The notes under the pieces are model-generated. The model saw nothing but the letters and a program-made list of their open reading frames with translations. It made no database searches and was not told where the DNA came from. This document shows, in pieces, positions 7,512-18,056 of a stretch of 64,000 nt of DNA. The stretch's first letter is position 1. Each line of letters begins with the position of its first letter. The stretch comes from HGM10766 sp900757295. Lineage in GTDB: Bacteria > Bacillota_I > Bacilli_A > RF39 > UBA660. The position numbers were made by a program, and so were the translations under genes. The stretch covers positions 310,001-374,000 of the forward strand of contig DAJPHG010000001.1 in the NCBI GenBank assembly GCA_025992315.1. Reading direction: 5' to 3'.

Positions 7512-8480
7512 TCATCTTTCTTTAACTTGATACTTGCTTTTCCAGTTTATATTTTTTAAATTACATAAAAAATCATTATAATCTTTTCCACTTTCTGCTG
7601 GAGCATCAATTATTTTATAACTATCTGATAAAGAATATTCTAGTGCTTTAGTTGCTAATCTTCCTGCATTATCATTATCAAAATGCACTATAATTGTATC
7701 TATATTTTGATTATTTTTTAAATAGGTTGTTATTGTTTTAGGTACTTTACTACCTATTACATCTTTTGAAGTTTGATAAACTCCTGCAAGAGATAATAAG
7801 TTTTCTTCATCCCATTTTTCATTTTTCATTTCTTTTATGGTCGCATAAGATAATAAATCAATAGCACTTTCAAATATATGTACTTCATTATTTGGAATAA
7901 TTGACTTTAATTTAAAAGAAAATGCTTTATCACTACCATAAGCATCACACATATATCTACTTGCATTTGTTCCTCTAACACCTGCATATCTGGGATTATT
8001 TTCTTCATCAAATCCTATAAAAACTACATTGTTATGTGGATAAGTTTGATAAATATAACCTTTATTTATACATTCTTCTACTATAGTTTTACTTATTCCT
8101 CTATCAGTTAAATAAGTAATTACTCTATCATTATATTTAGATTTATTCGGTAGAACTAACTTTTTTATCTTTTCTTTTTCAGCCAGTTGTATCTTTGGTA
8201 TGTATTTTTTCTCTATTCCTTTTTGGTTAATTAAGTGTTCTACTGCTTCAGTAAATGAATATTCTTCTACTTGTATTAAATATTCTAGTGCTGTAATCCC
8301 TCCAATTCCTCTTGAAAACCAGTACCATTTACCATTACTTATCTTTAAACTATCATGTGTTCTTGTGTGATATGTACCTCTTGATTCATATACTAATTCA
8401 TCTGGATTTTTATTTTGTAAATAAGATAATACATCTATTTCTTTTGCTTTATCTATCTGTTCTTGAGTAAAGTATGCCAT
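7512..8480 (-). CDS. TOPRIM-domain primase-like protein (DUF3991 type)
   Basis: A 322-residue protein. The N-terminal ~90 residues (YLQNKNPDELVYESRGTY, WYWFSRGIGG, ALEYLIQVEEYSFTEAV) match the DUF3991/CHC2-like domain found in plasmid and ICE primases. The C-terminal part is a TOPRIM domain with the glutamate in HIFESAIDLLSY and the DxD motif in HFDNDNAG. It probably makes primers on the single-stranded element after transfer or during element replication. Its ATG overlaps the stop of the upstream gene. Confidence 0.8.
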   Translation of the reverse strand: MAYFTQEQIDKAKEIDVLSYLQNKNPDELVYESRGTYHTRTHDSLKISNGKWYWFSRGIGGITALEYLIQVEEYSFTEAVEHLINQKGIEKKYIPKIQLAEKEKIKKLVLPNKSKYNDRVITYLTDRGISKTIVEECINKGYIYQTYPHNNVVFIGFDEENNPRYAGVRGTNASRYMCDAYGSDKAFSFKLKSIIPNNEVHIFESAIDLLSYATIKEMKNEKWDEENLLSLAGVYQTSKDVIGSKVPKTITTYLKNNQNIDTIIVHFDNDNAGRLATKALEYSLSDSYKIIDAPAESGKDYNDFLCNLKNINWKSKYQVKER

Positions 8481-9145
8481 TATCTTTCCTCTTTATCTTT
8501 TTGCTTTTTCTCTCTTGTTATAGTTTCTTTTAAAATAGGTAATATCTTTTCTTCAATATTATTATAAAAATTACTATTAAAGGTATTTATATCTACTAAA
8601 TATTTTAATTGTTCGTTATCTTTAACATCATTAAGAAAGTCATATAAATATCTTGTTCCACCACTATCAAGTATTTCTTTAACTAATAATGGACTTAAAG
8701 TTTCATACTTTCCTAGTCCATATTTTTGTTTTAAATGATAACAAAAATCATAATTATTTAGTTCTTCTAATGTGTCACTAATTATAATATACTTATTATC
8801 ATCTTTACAATTTAATAGATGCTTATCAACATATTCCCTACATAGTTCATTTATATCTTCTTGTACTAATTCTTCTACTTCCTTATGAATATCAAAATCA
8901 TATTCAAGCCAAGACTCATATAAGTATTTTAATGTATTATTTCTTTCAAGAAGTGCTTTAATTTCATATCTATCAAGAATATCACTACCAACATATAAAT
9001 CTTTAATTTCCTGCTTTAAAGTTATTTCATAAGTTTTATTTATAATACTTAAAGGATCTAATTTTATTATTTCTTGAATAAATTCATTATATTCTTTTTC
9101 TAATTTATTATTTAATTCATCTAATAATGTTTTATTTGATTTCAC
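8480..9145 (-). CDS. Hypothetical protein of the element
   Basis: I place the start at a GTG (9143-9145) because GGAGGA sits 5 bases before it; the longer reading frame to 9199 would begin inside the previous gene without a ribosome site. This gives 221 residues, mostly helical and acidic (EYNEFIQEIIKL, EVEELVQEDINEL). No recognised domain. The stop overlaps the primase ATG, so it is coupled with the primase and probably works in element replication. Confidence 0.6.
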   Translation of the reverse strand: MKSNKTLLDELNNKLEKEYNEFIQEIIKLDPLSIINKTYEITLKQEIKDLYVGSDILDRYEIKALLERNNTLKYLYESWLEYDFDIHKEVEELVQEDINELCREYVDKHLLNCKDDNKYIIISDTLEELNNYDFCYHLKQKYGLGKYETLSPLLVKEILDSGGTRYLYDFLNDVKDNEQLKYLVDINTFNSNFYNNIEEKILPILKETITREKKQKDKEER

Positions 9146-9170
9146 TTTCTTCCTCCAATCTAAAAAGATA

Positions 9171-9515
9171 TTAACTTTTATTGCCAATATCTTTATCAAA
9201 ATAATCCATTCTATTTAATGTATATAACATTTCATATTGTCCTTTAAAAAACATTTCTTCTAGTTCTATATACTTTTGATTTAAAAGATTTTTTAGTATT
9301 TCTATTAAAGCTAGACATTCTTTACTATTTAAGTTATTAGGATTTGTACTTTCAAGTATCTTATTTACATTAGGATATTTTTTTAAAAGTTGTTGATTAT
9401 TCATTTCTAATTTAGAATATACTTTATTTTTCTTTTGTAAATCTAACTGCATATCAGAAACAAAATATCCAAAGGTTTCATAACTTGTCTTAAAAAAACT
9501 ATTCATCTTTTTCAT
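9171..9515 (-). CDS. Small hypothetical protein of the element
   Basis: A 114-residue, lysine- and asparagine-rich, predicted helical protein with no signal peptide and no domain I recognise. Its start overlaps the end of the XRE gene by 17 bases and it leads into the primase genes, so it is co-transcribed with the regulator. Confidence 0.55.
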   Translation of the reverse strand: MKKMNSFFKTSYETFGYFVSDMQLDLQKKNKVYSKLEMNNQQLLKKYPNVNKILESTNPNNLNSKECLALIEILKNLLNQKYIELEEMFFKGQYEMLYTLNRMDYFDKDIGNKS

Positions 9516-9789
9516 TTTTTTCGTTCCTGTCTTTAATTATTGCTACAAAAGGAACTCCTAAAGCCCAAGCCATCTTATCAATCGTATCAATAGGAGGATT
9601 AGCTTTTAACTCTCCATTTTCTAACTTTTTAATATATTGTCCTTTTTTACCAAGATACGATGCTAATTCTTCTTCATTCATTCCTCTTATAGTTCTGTAA
9701 TATCTAACATTATATGAAATTATCTTTTTTAATTCTGCATTAGCTTTGGCAACTCTTTTGTTTCTTTCTTTAACTCTCTCTACATCCAC
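9499..9789 (-). CDS. XRE-family helix-turn-helix regulator
   Basis: A 96-residue protein from a GTG at 9787-9789 preceded by GGTGGAAG; the ATG further upstream has no ribosome site. The HTH is centred on RTIRGMNEEELASYLGKKGQ and ends with ENGELKANPPIDTIDKMAWA, a Cro/C1-type domain with little else. It heads the primase-side unit of the element and is the natural candidate for binding the 18-base repeats at 6704 and 7327. Confidence 0.75.
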   Translation of the reverse strand: MDVERVKERNKRVAKANAELKKIISYNVRYYRTIRGMNEEELASYLGKKGQYIKKLENGELKANPPIDTIDKMAWALGVPFVAIIKDRNEKNEKDE

Positions 9790-9850
9790 AATACTTCCAC
9801 CTTTCATAAAGCATTATAAAACTATAAAGAGCATTTAACAAATGTACAAA

Positions 9851-12800
9851 TTATCTTTCGTAGCTGTTTTTATACATTTGCCTGTTTTGTTCTACTTCTT
9901 CTACATCATCATCTAATATTTCATTAGTTTTCTCATTCATATTTAATAACCTATTAACTTCATTTAATCTTTTTTGTTTATCTTTTAATTCTTCTTCTTG
10001 ATTAAATGGTTTACCAAACTCTAATTTTGCTTTTTCAAGTTGAATTTTTATCGTTTCAAGTTCTGTTTGTGAATCTAATAAATGACTTGATATATTATCT
10101 AGTGCATTATCAATTCTTGTAATATTTCCAAGTTCACTATTTCCTAAACTAACAATAGTAGTAGAATTTCTCTTTAAAATTAAGTTATATTCTTTCATAA
10201 ATGCAAAAAACTTTAACTCCATTTTAAATCCTTTATACTCTCCTATCTCTTTTGTTTCATCACTTATAATACTTTTACATTCATCAATTATCTTCGCACC
10301 TGCTTCTTGCTTTTCAGAATATGTTATTCCATTGATAATCATACCAGTAAAACTATCTTCATTACTATAATTATCACTTAGATATTCAATATCAGTTTTA
10401 TAATTTTCAATACTTTTTTCTAATTCTTTTATTCTATTAGGATACTTCTTTTTAATTTTATCTTCTAAATCATATTGTTCATTTAGATAGCTTTGTTTTA
10501 AAAGTTTTAATTTTGATACTTGAGTATCTAACTCCGTTTTTTCAATTATCAACGGATTACCAGCAGCGAGTGCTTTTATTTCTGCATAAGAAAGTGCTAC
10601 TTCATCTATATCTTCAGCACTTCTAACAGGTGTTTTTGATGTCATTATTTGAGATATGAACTTCTGTTTATTCTCTACTAACTGATAAAGGTAAGCATCA
10701 AATGTTTTTTCTGTTACATATCTATAAATATATACTTCTTTATTTTGATTTCCTTGTCTTATAATTCTTCCACTTCTTTGTATTAAATCACTAGGTCGCC
10801 ACGGACAATCTAAATCATGAAGTGCTATTAGTCTATCTTGACAGTTTGTTCCAGCACCCATTTTAACTGTGCTACCCATTAAAACTCTTACTTGTCCTGC
10901 TCTTACTTTGGCAAATAGTGCTTGTTTTTGTAATTCTGTATTAGCATTATGAATAAACTCTATTTCGTTTTCTGGTATACCTTTTTCTACTAATTTATTT
11001 TTTAAATCAGTGTAAGCATCAAACGAACCATCACCTTTTGGAGTAGATAAGTCACAAAATACTAATTGAGCTGACTTTTTATCTTTTGTTTCTTCCCATA
11101 TTCTATAAATATTTTGTGAGCAAGTATCTATTTTACTATTCTCATAATCTGGTAATAATTCATTTATTAGTCTTTGATCTAGTGCTATTTTTCTACCCTC
11201 ATTAGTGATTTTAAGCATATTATCTACTTTTGAATCTACTTCTCTATTCCTTACTTTTTCAGCTCGTTCTCCTAATGAATTTACTAAATCTAGTTGTGTT
11301 TGACTTGGCTTTATTACAATATTTTCATAATTTGCTTTAGGTAGTGGCAAATTTAATGTATCAGATGTTTTAATATCAGCAACTTCCTTAAACATATTCA
11401 TTAACTCTGGTAAGTTATAAAATTTAGCAAATCTAGTTTTAGTTCTATAACCAGTTCCCTCTGGTGCAAGTTCTATTGCTGTTACTGTTTCTCCAAAAGT
11501 TGAAGCCCAAGCATCAAAATGTTGTAACTTACTTTCTATAAGTTTATCGTATTGCAAATATCTTTGCATAGTATAGAGTTCCACCATAGAGTTAGAAATT
11601 GGTGTTCCAGTCGCAAATACTATTCCTTTTCCACCAGTTATTTCATCTAAATATCTGCACTTCATAAATAAATCACTAGACTTTTGTGCCTCTGTTTGAG
11701 CAATCCCCCCTACATTTCTCATTTTAGTATAAAGATATAAGTTTTTATAATAATGTGCTTCATCAACAAATAATCTATCTACACCCAATTCTTCAAAAGT
11801 GATAACATCATCTTTTCTTGATGTACTATTTAGATTAGCTAATTTTTTCTCAATAGACTTTTGTGTTTTCATTAATGCTTTAATACTAAATCTTTCTCCA
11901 TTATGATTTTTTAAATCCTCTATTCCCTTTAATGTATCTTGTAGTTGTTGCTCTAATATGGCAACTTGTCTTTTAATAGACATTGGTATTTTTTCAAATT
12001 GAGAGTGTCCTATGATTACTGCATCCCATTCTCCTGTTGCAATTCTTGAACAAAACTTCTTTCTATTTGCTGTTTCAAAATCTTTTTTAGTTGAAACAAG
12101 TATATTAGCACTTGGATAAAGTTGTAAGAACTCACTAGCAAATTGTTCTATTATGTGATTAGGTACTACAAACAAGCTCTTATTACAAAGTCCTAATCTT
12201 TTACTTTCCATAGCACTTGCCACCATTTCAAAAGTCTTACCAGCCCCAACTTCATGAGCTAGTAAAGTATTCCCACCATATAAAACTCTTGCTATTGCAT
12301 TTACTTGATGTGGCCTTAATGTTATTTCTGGATTTATTCCATCAAATGTTATATGACTACCATCATATTCTCTTGGAATTATTGCATTAAACTTTTCGTT
12401 ATAAAGATATGTTAATCTTTCTCTTCTTTCTTGATCATTCCATACCCAATCTTGAAATGCTTGTTTAATTTTATCTTGTTTAGCTTGAGCTATTGCTGTT
12501 TCTTTTTTATTTAATACTGCAACTTTTTTACCATTTTCATCATAGTTATAATCAAAGATTTTTGTATCTCTTAAGTTAAGTGCATCCTCTATTAGTCTAT
12601 AAGCATTTGCTCTATTAGTTCCATAAGTAGATGTAACTGCAATAGTGTTTCTATCACAACTCTTATTTTCAATGTTCCATTCTCCTGTAACATCAGAATA
12701 ATGTGCTTTTAAATCTCTTCTAGCATAGAAACTAGCATCTATTAAATCTAAAATAAAGTTAGTAATTATATCTTCTGGTATCCATGTTGCACCTATTCTT

Positions 12801-15800
12801 ATACTTATTTCAGTAGGTGGAATATCATTTGGAATTACTTTCTTTAAATATTCTACATTTTTTTGATAACTACTATCTTCAAAGGCAAACTGTTTTGCTA
12901 CTTTTAATTTCTCACGAACATTACCAGATAAATACTCATCTGCTGTAACCCAATAATTTGGATTACCATATTCAGGAACTCTAAATATTTCCCCTTCTAA
13001 TTCTTCAAGCATTTTATCTATATCTAATCCACATAACTTTTGCATATAAGATATATCAACCTTTGCTTTTTCTTGCATTGATACTATTAAAGCATCTCTT
13101 GCATTTTCAATAATCCTTTCTTTTGATTTAGGTTTGATTGTTCTTTTATTAAATAAATCTGCTTTTCTTTTTAGATTTCCGTTTTCATCTAAAACTTCAA
13201 GGGAACATAAAAGAAAATAGCTACCATCATTTGAAAATACACTAGCATTACCACGACTGTTGATAAGTCCATACTTTTTAACAAACTTATCATATAACTC
13301 ATTTAACTCTTTTTGTTTATCTTGTATTTCATTATCACTTGCATTATCTAGTTGCAAGTTAATAATTTCTCTTGTTATATCTCTTAGTTTAACTAAATTC
13401 TTAACTCTATTTTCAGCAGTTTCTGATAAGTTTTGAGGATACATTCTACTATTTTCTCTATAATAAATGACATCATCTATTAAAGCATAAGAAAAGTTTT
13501 TTACATTCATATCTGCTTCAATAGATAAATCTTCATTATCTGCTATATCATCAATCTTATAATCTTTTATTTCTACTTTAACATTTGGTATTGCATTATT
13601 AAGCATTTCTTCTAAATTCATATCATTTAATGGAATACATGCTGGTTCTTCCCCAAATGGTGTTGATATAAGTTCCATTTTTCCAAGTATCATTTGAGGA
13701 TTATCAATGAAATATTTATTTATTCTTAAATTGTTTTCATCAGTATCAATATTTATCCATTCTGGCATTATGTCTGTAATTGAATCTCTTTTTTGAAGAA
13801 ATATTATATCTGAGGTAACAGTAGTTCCTGCACTATCTTTAAATACATTATTAGGTAGTCTTATAGCACCAATTAAATCTGCTCTACTTGCTACATATTT
13901 TCTTACATCATCATTTTTTCTATCCATAAATCCTTGAGATGTAATAAATGCTATTATCCCTCCTGGTCTTACTTTATCTATGGCTTTTGCAAAAAAGTAA
14001 TCATGTATTAAGAAGTTTCTCATATCATATTTCTTATCACTTACAGGTATATTTCCAAATGGAACATTTCCTATTGCAACATCAAAAAAAGAATTTGAAT
14101 AGTTTACTTCTTCAAATCCTTTAACTGCAATAGATGACTTTTGATATAACTGTCTTGCTATATTTCCACTTATTATATCTTTTTCTACTCCATATATTTT
14201 CAACTTATCATTATTCGGTAAAAGTCCAATAAAGTTTCCTATACCACAACCGGGTTCTAATATATTTCCTCTATCAAGTCCCATATTGGATAATGCTTTA
14301 TACATTGCTTTAATTACTACTGGTGGAGTATAAAAAGCTGTAAGTGTTGATTCCTTTGCTTGATTATATTCTTCTTCGGTTAGAAGTTCTTTTAATTCAT
14401 AATACTCATCAGTCCATTTTTCTGGATCAAAGGCATCTGATAATCCACCCCAACCAACATAATTAGAAAGTATTTCTTGTTCTTCACTTGTAGCATATCT
14501 ATTTTCTTTCTCGCACTTTCTTAAAATATTTATTGCTTTAATATTATTTCTATATCTTTCCTTTGGTGTTCCTACTCCTAAATAATCAGTATGTATCTTA
14601 TAATTTATTCTATCTTCTAGTGGTACTTCTGGATGAAGAACATAACTAACTTCTCTTGGCTTTCTTTTAATAGGAACTTCTATTTTTTCTTCTTTTAAAT
14701 CATCAATTATTAAAGTATTATCTTTATTATTTATATCTTCTAATACTTCTTCTTTATCAATACTTAAATCTAATACTTTATCATCAAAATTATGATAATA
14801 AACATATATACTATCTGGAGTAACTCTAATAGCAAAGTCTTTATCTTTTTCAAGCATTTTAAATAATTTGTTGCTTTCTATTTGCTCTTTTAACCTTAAT
14901 TCACTTGTTTTATCAGAATTAAAATATGTAAAACTAGTATCATGATTAGTATTATTACTACTTTCTAATGATATTGTTAGATTTCTTTTTTTAGACTTAA
15001 TATGTTCCCATTTTTCCAGTTCTACTTTTCTTATTTCAAAACTATTTTCCCATATTGTATCTTTAGAACAATTATTAAACATATTAACTATAACATCTGC
15101 AAACTCTTGCTCTTTAGTGGCAAATAAAGATAACTGTGCTTTTTCACTTCTTGGTATTATTATCTTTTCTTTTTCAGTTGGTAATTTAGTTTCTTCTTTT
15201 TCGTATTTATTAGCATATTCTTTTAATTTATTATAATCTTCCTCATTTAGTAATGTAGGAATATTATCACTATCATAATTAAAAACTTCATCAAATATAA
15301 ACTTATAAAATTCTTTACCATACCAAATATTTTCATCATCCATTGCAATTAGATTATCTTTATCATCATACATTAGTTCAACATCATTTATCTTGTATTT
15401 ATTTAATACATCATAAAGTAATCCTATTTCTCCATCGTTTTTATCATACATATAAATAACTGAAGAAAATTCATCATTAAATATTTGCTCTAGCTTATCA
15501 AATAAAGCATCTGTTGATAATCCTTTATTAAACCAGTCTGCCTCTACTATTTCATTTTCCCAAGTATCTTCGTTTGTTCTAGTTCCTAGTTCAACTGTTG
15601 CTATTCCATTTATATAATGAAGTTCTACACAGTATAAATTAGTTTTAACTCTTGCAACAGTAAATGAGTTAGTATCATCTAAATCTTCTAAATTAGTTAT
15701 TAACTCACTTTCAATAATATCTTTTCTACTATCTGAAAAAAGAATACTGTTATTAGTATTCTCTTGTGTTAGTTGAAGATTAACTCCCTTATTACTATCT

Positions 15801-16954
15801 CCTCTGCTTGATTCTTCAAGTTGTTCATTAATCCTGTCCACTTCATTGGATCTTTCATCTTCAAGTTCTCGGTTATATTCTCCTGTGCTATCAATTCTTT
15901 CATTATCAAGTTCACTCTCATCTCGGCTGTCGTATCTATCTCCAATAGGTGTTCTGCTAGTATATCCTTGATTTTCATTTGCTCGTATAAAGGTTTCTTC
16001 TTGCTCTTTAGGTAATCCAACCTTATAAGACCATATTTCCCTATGTTGAAGTTTCTCTCTTTCACTTTCAAGTTCGGTATCTTGTAATCTCCTACTGTTT
16101 TGTAAGTTATCATTTACTTCACTCCTCTCCTTTAATTCATCTTTATCATAAACTATATTTTTATCATTATCAAATGTACGAATTTTTTCTATTTCATTTA
16201 TTCTTATATTTTTTAGTATTTCATAAATATTAAGTAGTGTCATTTCACTAATATCACTTGTAGCAGTTCCTAAACTTACAACACTCTCTATATCTTGAAA
16301 CATTATAATATCTTGAAAATCAATATATAAAAATTCTTTATCAGCATTACCTACACATTTATTTATAAGCATATACGCAATACTTTTTTGAAGTAAGTTT
16401 TTATATTTTTGAATAATTAAATCATTATCTATATTTACTAATCTCGTGTTTTCTTTATTATCTAGTAAATAATCAATATAATCTGTTATATTATCTTCTA
16501 CTAAAATAGTCGCAACTGATTTTAAACTATCAATAAAAGTATCTTTGTTTTCTAGTTCTCCATATCTATTCTCTAGTGCCTCAACAACTTGATCTTGATA
16601 AGCTATTCCTACATTCCAAACTCTAACCTTTTTACCTTTTCTACCATACATACTTTGAGTATCTGATACATCCCATACATATCTTATAGATGGTTTACCA
16701 TACTTTTCAGTTATTAGTGCTATACCACTATGACCTTTTTTAATTATTCTATTTAATTTACTATTCCAAGTATCATAACTAGCACAAGCTATAGCAGTTG
16801 GTCTTTGAGCATATATAAGTAATTGCTCATCAAAATCATACTTATAGTTCTTTGAGGCACAACTTAAAAACGATTGCCATTTTCTTGAATCAGAGGTTAT
16901 ATTAGCAATCGTTTCATTATAGACTTCTTTAATATCTACTAATGTTGTAGCCAT
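9851..16954 (-). CDS. Giant N6-adenine methylase / SNF2-like helicase of ICE type
   Basis: A 2367-residue multidomain protein. An ArdC-like N-terminal region (FDEQLLIYAQRPTAIACASY, residues ~37-60) is followed by a long acidic low-complexity linker. An adenine methylase follows, with the SAM motif EPGCGIGNF near residue 900 and the catalytic motif NVPFGN near 965 (in place of NPPY). A superfamily 2 helicase follows, with Walker A HEVGAGKT near 1568, the DEAH box near 1732 and the arginine-finger motif QRSGRIIRQGN near 2063. Such proteins are common in Firmicutes ICEs and phage-plasmids, where they are thought to protect incoming DNA from restriction. Start supported by AGAGGT. It is intact despite its length. 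Confidence 0.85.
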   Translation of the reverse strand: MATTLVDIKEVYNETIANITSDSRKWQSFLSCASKNYKYDFDEQLLIYAQRPTAIACASYDTWNSKLNRIIKKGHSGIALITEKYGKPSIRYVWDVSDTQSMYGRKGKKVRVWNVGIAYQDQVVEALENRYGELENKDTFIDSLKSVATILVEDNITDYIDYLLDNKENTRLVNIDNDLIIQKYKNLLQKSIAYMLINKCVGNADKEFLYIDFQDIIMFQDIESVVSLGTATSDISEMTLLNIYEILKNIRINEIEKIRTFDNDKNIVYDKDELKERSEVNDNLQNSRRLQDTELESEREKLQHREIWSYKVGLPKEQEETFIRANENQGYTSRTPIGDRYDSRDESELDNERIDSTGEYNRELEDERSNEVDRINEQLEESSRGDSNKGVNLQLTQENTNNSILFSDSRKDIIESELITNLEDLDDTNSFTVARVKTNLYCVELHYINGIATVELGTRTNEDTWENEIVEADWFNKGLSTDALFDKLEQIFNDEFSSVIYMYDKNDGEIGLLYDVLNKYKINDVELMYDDKDNLIAMDDENIWYGKEFYKFIFDEVFNYDSDNIPTLLNEEDYNKLKEYANKYEKEETKLPTEKEKIIIPRSEKAQLSLFATKEQEFADVIVNMFNNCSKDTIWENSFEIRKVELEKWEHIKSKKRNLTISLESSNNTNHDTSFTYFNSDKTSELRLKEQIESNKLFKMLEKDKDFAIRVTPDSIYVYYHNFDDKVLDLSIDKEEVLEDINNKDNTLIIDDLKEEKIEVPIKRKPREVSYVLHPEVPLEDRINYKIHTDYLGVGTPKERYRNNIKAINILRKCEKENRYATSEEQEILSNYVGWGGLSDAFDPEKWTDEYYELKELLTEEEYNQAKESTLTAFYTPPVVIKAMYKALSNMGLDRGNILEPGCGIGNFIGLLPNNDKLKIYGVEKDIISGNIARQLYQKSSIAVKGFEEVNYSNSFFDVAIGNVPFGNIPVSDKKYDMRNFLIHDYFFAKAIDKVRPGGIIAFITSQGFMDRKNDDVRKYVASRADLIGAIRLPNNVFKDSAGTTVTSDIIFLQKRDSITDIMPEWINIDTDENNLRINKYFIDNPQMILGKMELISTPFGEEPACIPLNDMNLEEMLNNAIPNVKVEIKDYKIDDIADNEDLSIEADMNVKNFSYALIDDVIYYRENSRMYPQNLSETAENRVKNLVKLRDITREIINLQLDNASDNEIQDKQKELNELYDKFVKKYGLINSRGNASVFSNDGSYFLLCSLEVLDENGNLKRKADLFNKRTIKPKSKERIIENARDALIVSMQEKAKVDISYMQKLCGLDIDKMLEELEGEIFRVPEYGNPNYWVTADEYLSGNVREKLKVAKQFAFEDSSYQKNVEYLKKVIPNDIPPTEISIRIGATWIPEDIITNFILDLIDASFYARRDLKAHYSDVTGEWNIENKSCDRNTIAVTSTYGTNRANAYRLIEDALNLRDTKIFDYNYDENGKKVAVLNKKETAIAQAKQDKIKQAFQDWVWNDQERRERLTYLYNEKFNAIIPREYDGSHITFDGINPEITLRPHQVNAIARVLYGGNTLLAHEVGAGKTFEMVASAMESKRLGLCNKSLFVVPNHIIEQFASEFLQLYPSANILVSTKKDFETANRKKFCSRIATGEWDAVIIGHSQFEKIPMSIKRQVAILEQQLQDTLKGIEDLKNHNGERFSIKALMKTQKSIEKKLANLNSTSRKDDVITFEELGVDRLFVDEAHYYKNLYLYTKMRNVGGIAQTEAQKSSDLFMKCRYLDEITGGKGIVFATGTPISNSMVELYTMQRYLQYDKLIESKLQHFDAWASTFGETVTAIELAPEGTGYRTKTRFAKFYNLPELMNMFKEVADIKTSDTLNLPLPKANYENIVIKPSQTQLDLVNSLGERAEKVRNREVDSKVDNMLKITNEGRKIALDQRLINELLPDYENSKIDTCSQNIYRIWEETKDKKSAQLVFCDLSTPKGDGSFDAYTDLKNKLVEKGIPENEIEFIHNANTELQKQALFAKVRAGQVRVLMGSTVKMGAGTNCQDRLIALHDLDCPWRPSDLIQRSGRIIRQGNQNKEVYIYRYVTEKTFDAYLYQLVENKQKFISQIMTSKTPVRSAEDIDEVALSYAEIKALAAGNPLIIEKTELDTQVSKLKLLKQSYLNEQYDLEDKIKKKYPNRIKELEKSIENYKTDIEYLSDNYSNEDSFTGMIINGITYSEKQEAGAKIIDECKSIISDETKEIGEYKGFKMELKFFAFMKEYNLILKRNSTTIVSLGNSELGNITRIDNALDNISSHLLDSQTELETIKIQLEKAKLEFGKPFNQEEELKDKQKRLNEVNRLLNMNEKTNEILDDDVEEVEQNRQMYKNSYER

Positions 16955-16974
16955 TTTTATTTACCTCTCTTTCT

Positions 16975-17298
16975 TTATTTGGTTTGTTCTCTATTTTCAA
17001 TTAACTTACTATAATAATCTTCTACATTATCATTTTTTTCAGCTCGTAATAATAATTGCCAAATCATATCACTCGCTTCGTTAGGAAAAAACCTTACATC
17101 TACAAACTCTATATCATCATTATTAACTCTAGGTACTGAATATGTAAGTAATTTATTTTTTAGTTTTTCTGCAGTTGTTGAAAACTTTTCATCTTCAATA
17201 TTCATCTTTATATTAAAATCTAAAATACCAACTAATTGATTAAATAAATCTTTACATAATGATAATTGTGTAGATGGTGTTCTTGTTTGATGTGGCAT
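16975..17298 (-). CDS. Small hypothetical protein of the element
   Basis: A 107-residue protein with no recognised domain; the segment PRVNNDDIEFVDVRFFPNEA is its most distinctive part. Its ATG overlaps the stop of the OB-fold-like gene, and it lies just upstream of the giant methylase-helicase, so the three are co-translated. Confidence 0.55.
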   Translation of the reverse strand: MPHQTRTPSTQLSLCKDLFNQLVGILDFNIKMNIEDEKFSTTAEKLKNKLLTYSVPRVNNDDIEFVDVRFFPNEASDMIWQLLLRAEKNDNVEDYYSKLIENREQTK

Positions 17299-17603
17299 TA
17301 TATCTTCACTCCTTTCCTAATTGTTTTTGGAAATATTACTAAACAATCATCTATTTCTTCGCTTTTATTACTATTTCCTAATATTTCTCCCCTAATTTCA
17401 ATATAGGTATTTTTATTTATTTCTGGGAAGTCATTTATACAAGGTGTAAATAATATAAATGATATATAGTTATTAACTCTTTCTATCTTATTATCATTTA
17501 TAACTTTCATTTTTGTAGGTATTTCTAAAATAAATCTTGTAAATAATTCATTATCAAATACATCTTTCTTAATAACTTTACCTGATATTTTTATTTCATT
17601 CAT
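17298..17603 (-). CDS. Putative single-strand-binding-like OB-fold protein
   Basis: A 101-residue protein. The pattern IKISGKVIKKD, then a run of beta-strand-like segments (FTRFILEIPT, NYISFILFTP, TYIEIRGEILG), resembles the small SSB-like OB-fold proteins carried by mobile elements. It lacks the acidic C-terminal tail of housekeeping SSB. A single-stranded DNA role fits its place beside helicase and primase genes but is inferred from fold pattern only. Confidence 0.45.
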   Translation of the reverse strand: MNEIKISGKVIKKDVFDNELFTRFILEIPTKMKVINDNKIERVNNYISFILFTPCINDFPEINKNTYIEIRGEILGNSNKSEEIDDCLVIFPKTIRKGVKI

Positions 17604-17827
17604 CTTTCATCACCCCTATCCTTATTTCTATTTAAAGATACTTGTTCTACTACTTTACTTTCTCTTATTTCTACATCTATATTTTTAGATAGTTTATCTT
17701 TTATATCTTTAACTGTAATACTATCTAGTGTATCTTTTAATATTCTTCTAGCTTCTTCTTCATTTTCTGCTACTACTGTTATTTTCATTTTTTCATATAA
17801 ATTAACATTAAACTCATAATTATTCAT
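17600..17827 (-). CDS. Small protein, DpnD/PcfM-like
   Basis: The start at 17827 (MNNYEFNVNLYEKMKIT) is chosen because AAGGAGG lies 8 bases upstream, giving 75 residues. The N-terminal half, a strand followed by VVAENEEEARRILKD, matches the short DpnD/PcfM-like domain common in Firmicutes mobile elements; its function is not known. It overlaps its neighbours by a few bases on both sides. Confidence 0.55.
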   Translation of the reverse strand: MNNYEFNVNLYEKMKITVVAENEEEARRILKDTLDSITVKDIKDKLSKNIDVEIRESKVVEQVSLNRNKDRGDER

Positions 17828-18056
17828 TTTCTTTTCCTCCTTTTGTTTCATCACTATTACTTAAAAAAGCAATTATTTGTCTATTCTTAATTGCTTTCTT
17901 TAAATCTAATAAAATAATTATTTCATTACCATTTACATCTTGTATTCTTGTTAAATCATCTAGTTTTATATTTAAAATATCTTTCTCAGTCTTAAATCCT
18001 GCTTTAAATATTTTTTCTAATACTTTTGTTATTTGACTTAAATTATACTTATTCAT
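17820..18056 (-). CDS. Small hypothetical protein of the element
   Basis: A 78-residue protein with the start at 18056 (MNKYNLSQITKVLEKIF), preceded by GAGGAAAACT. It looks helical, with a hydrophobic pattern like a short protein-interaction domain (ILNIKLDDLTRI, EIIILLDLKKAI). No family recognised. It overlaps the sortase gene end. Confidence 0.5.
   Translation of the reverse strand: MNKYNLSQITKVLEKIFKAGFKTEKDILNIKLDDLTRIQDVNGNEIIILLDLKKAIKNRQIIAFLSNSDETKGGKENE

Noticed and set aside
15769..16113. Open frame of 114 codons on the minus strand
   Set aside because: It lies entirely inside the methylase-helicase linker in another frame and has no ribosome site; composition explains it.
17298..17603. 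Call as housekeeping SSB
   Set aside because: Too short, no acidic tail and no clear SSB signature; recorded only as SSB-like.
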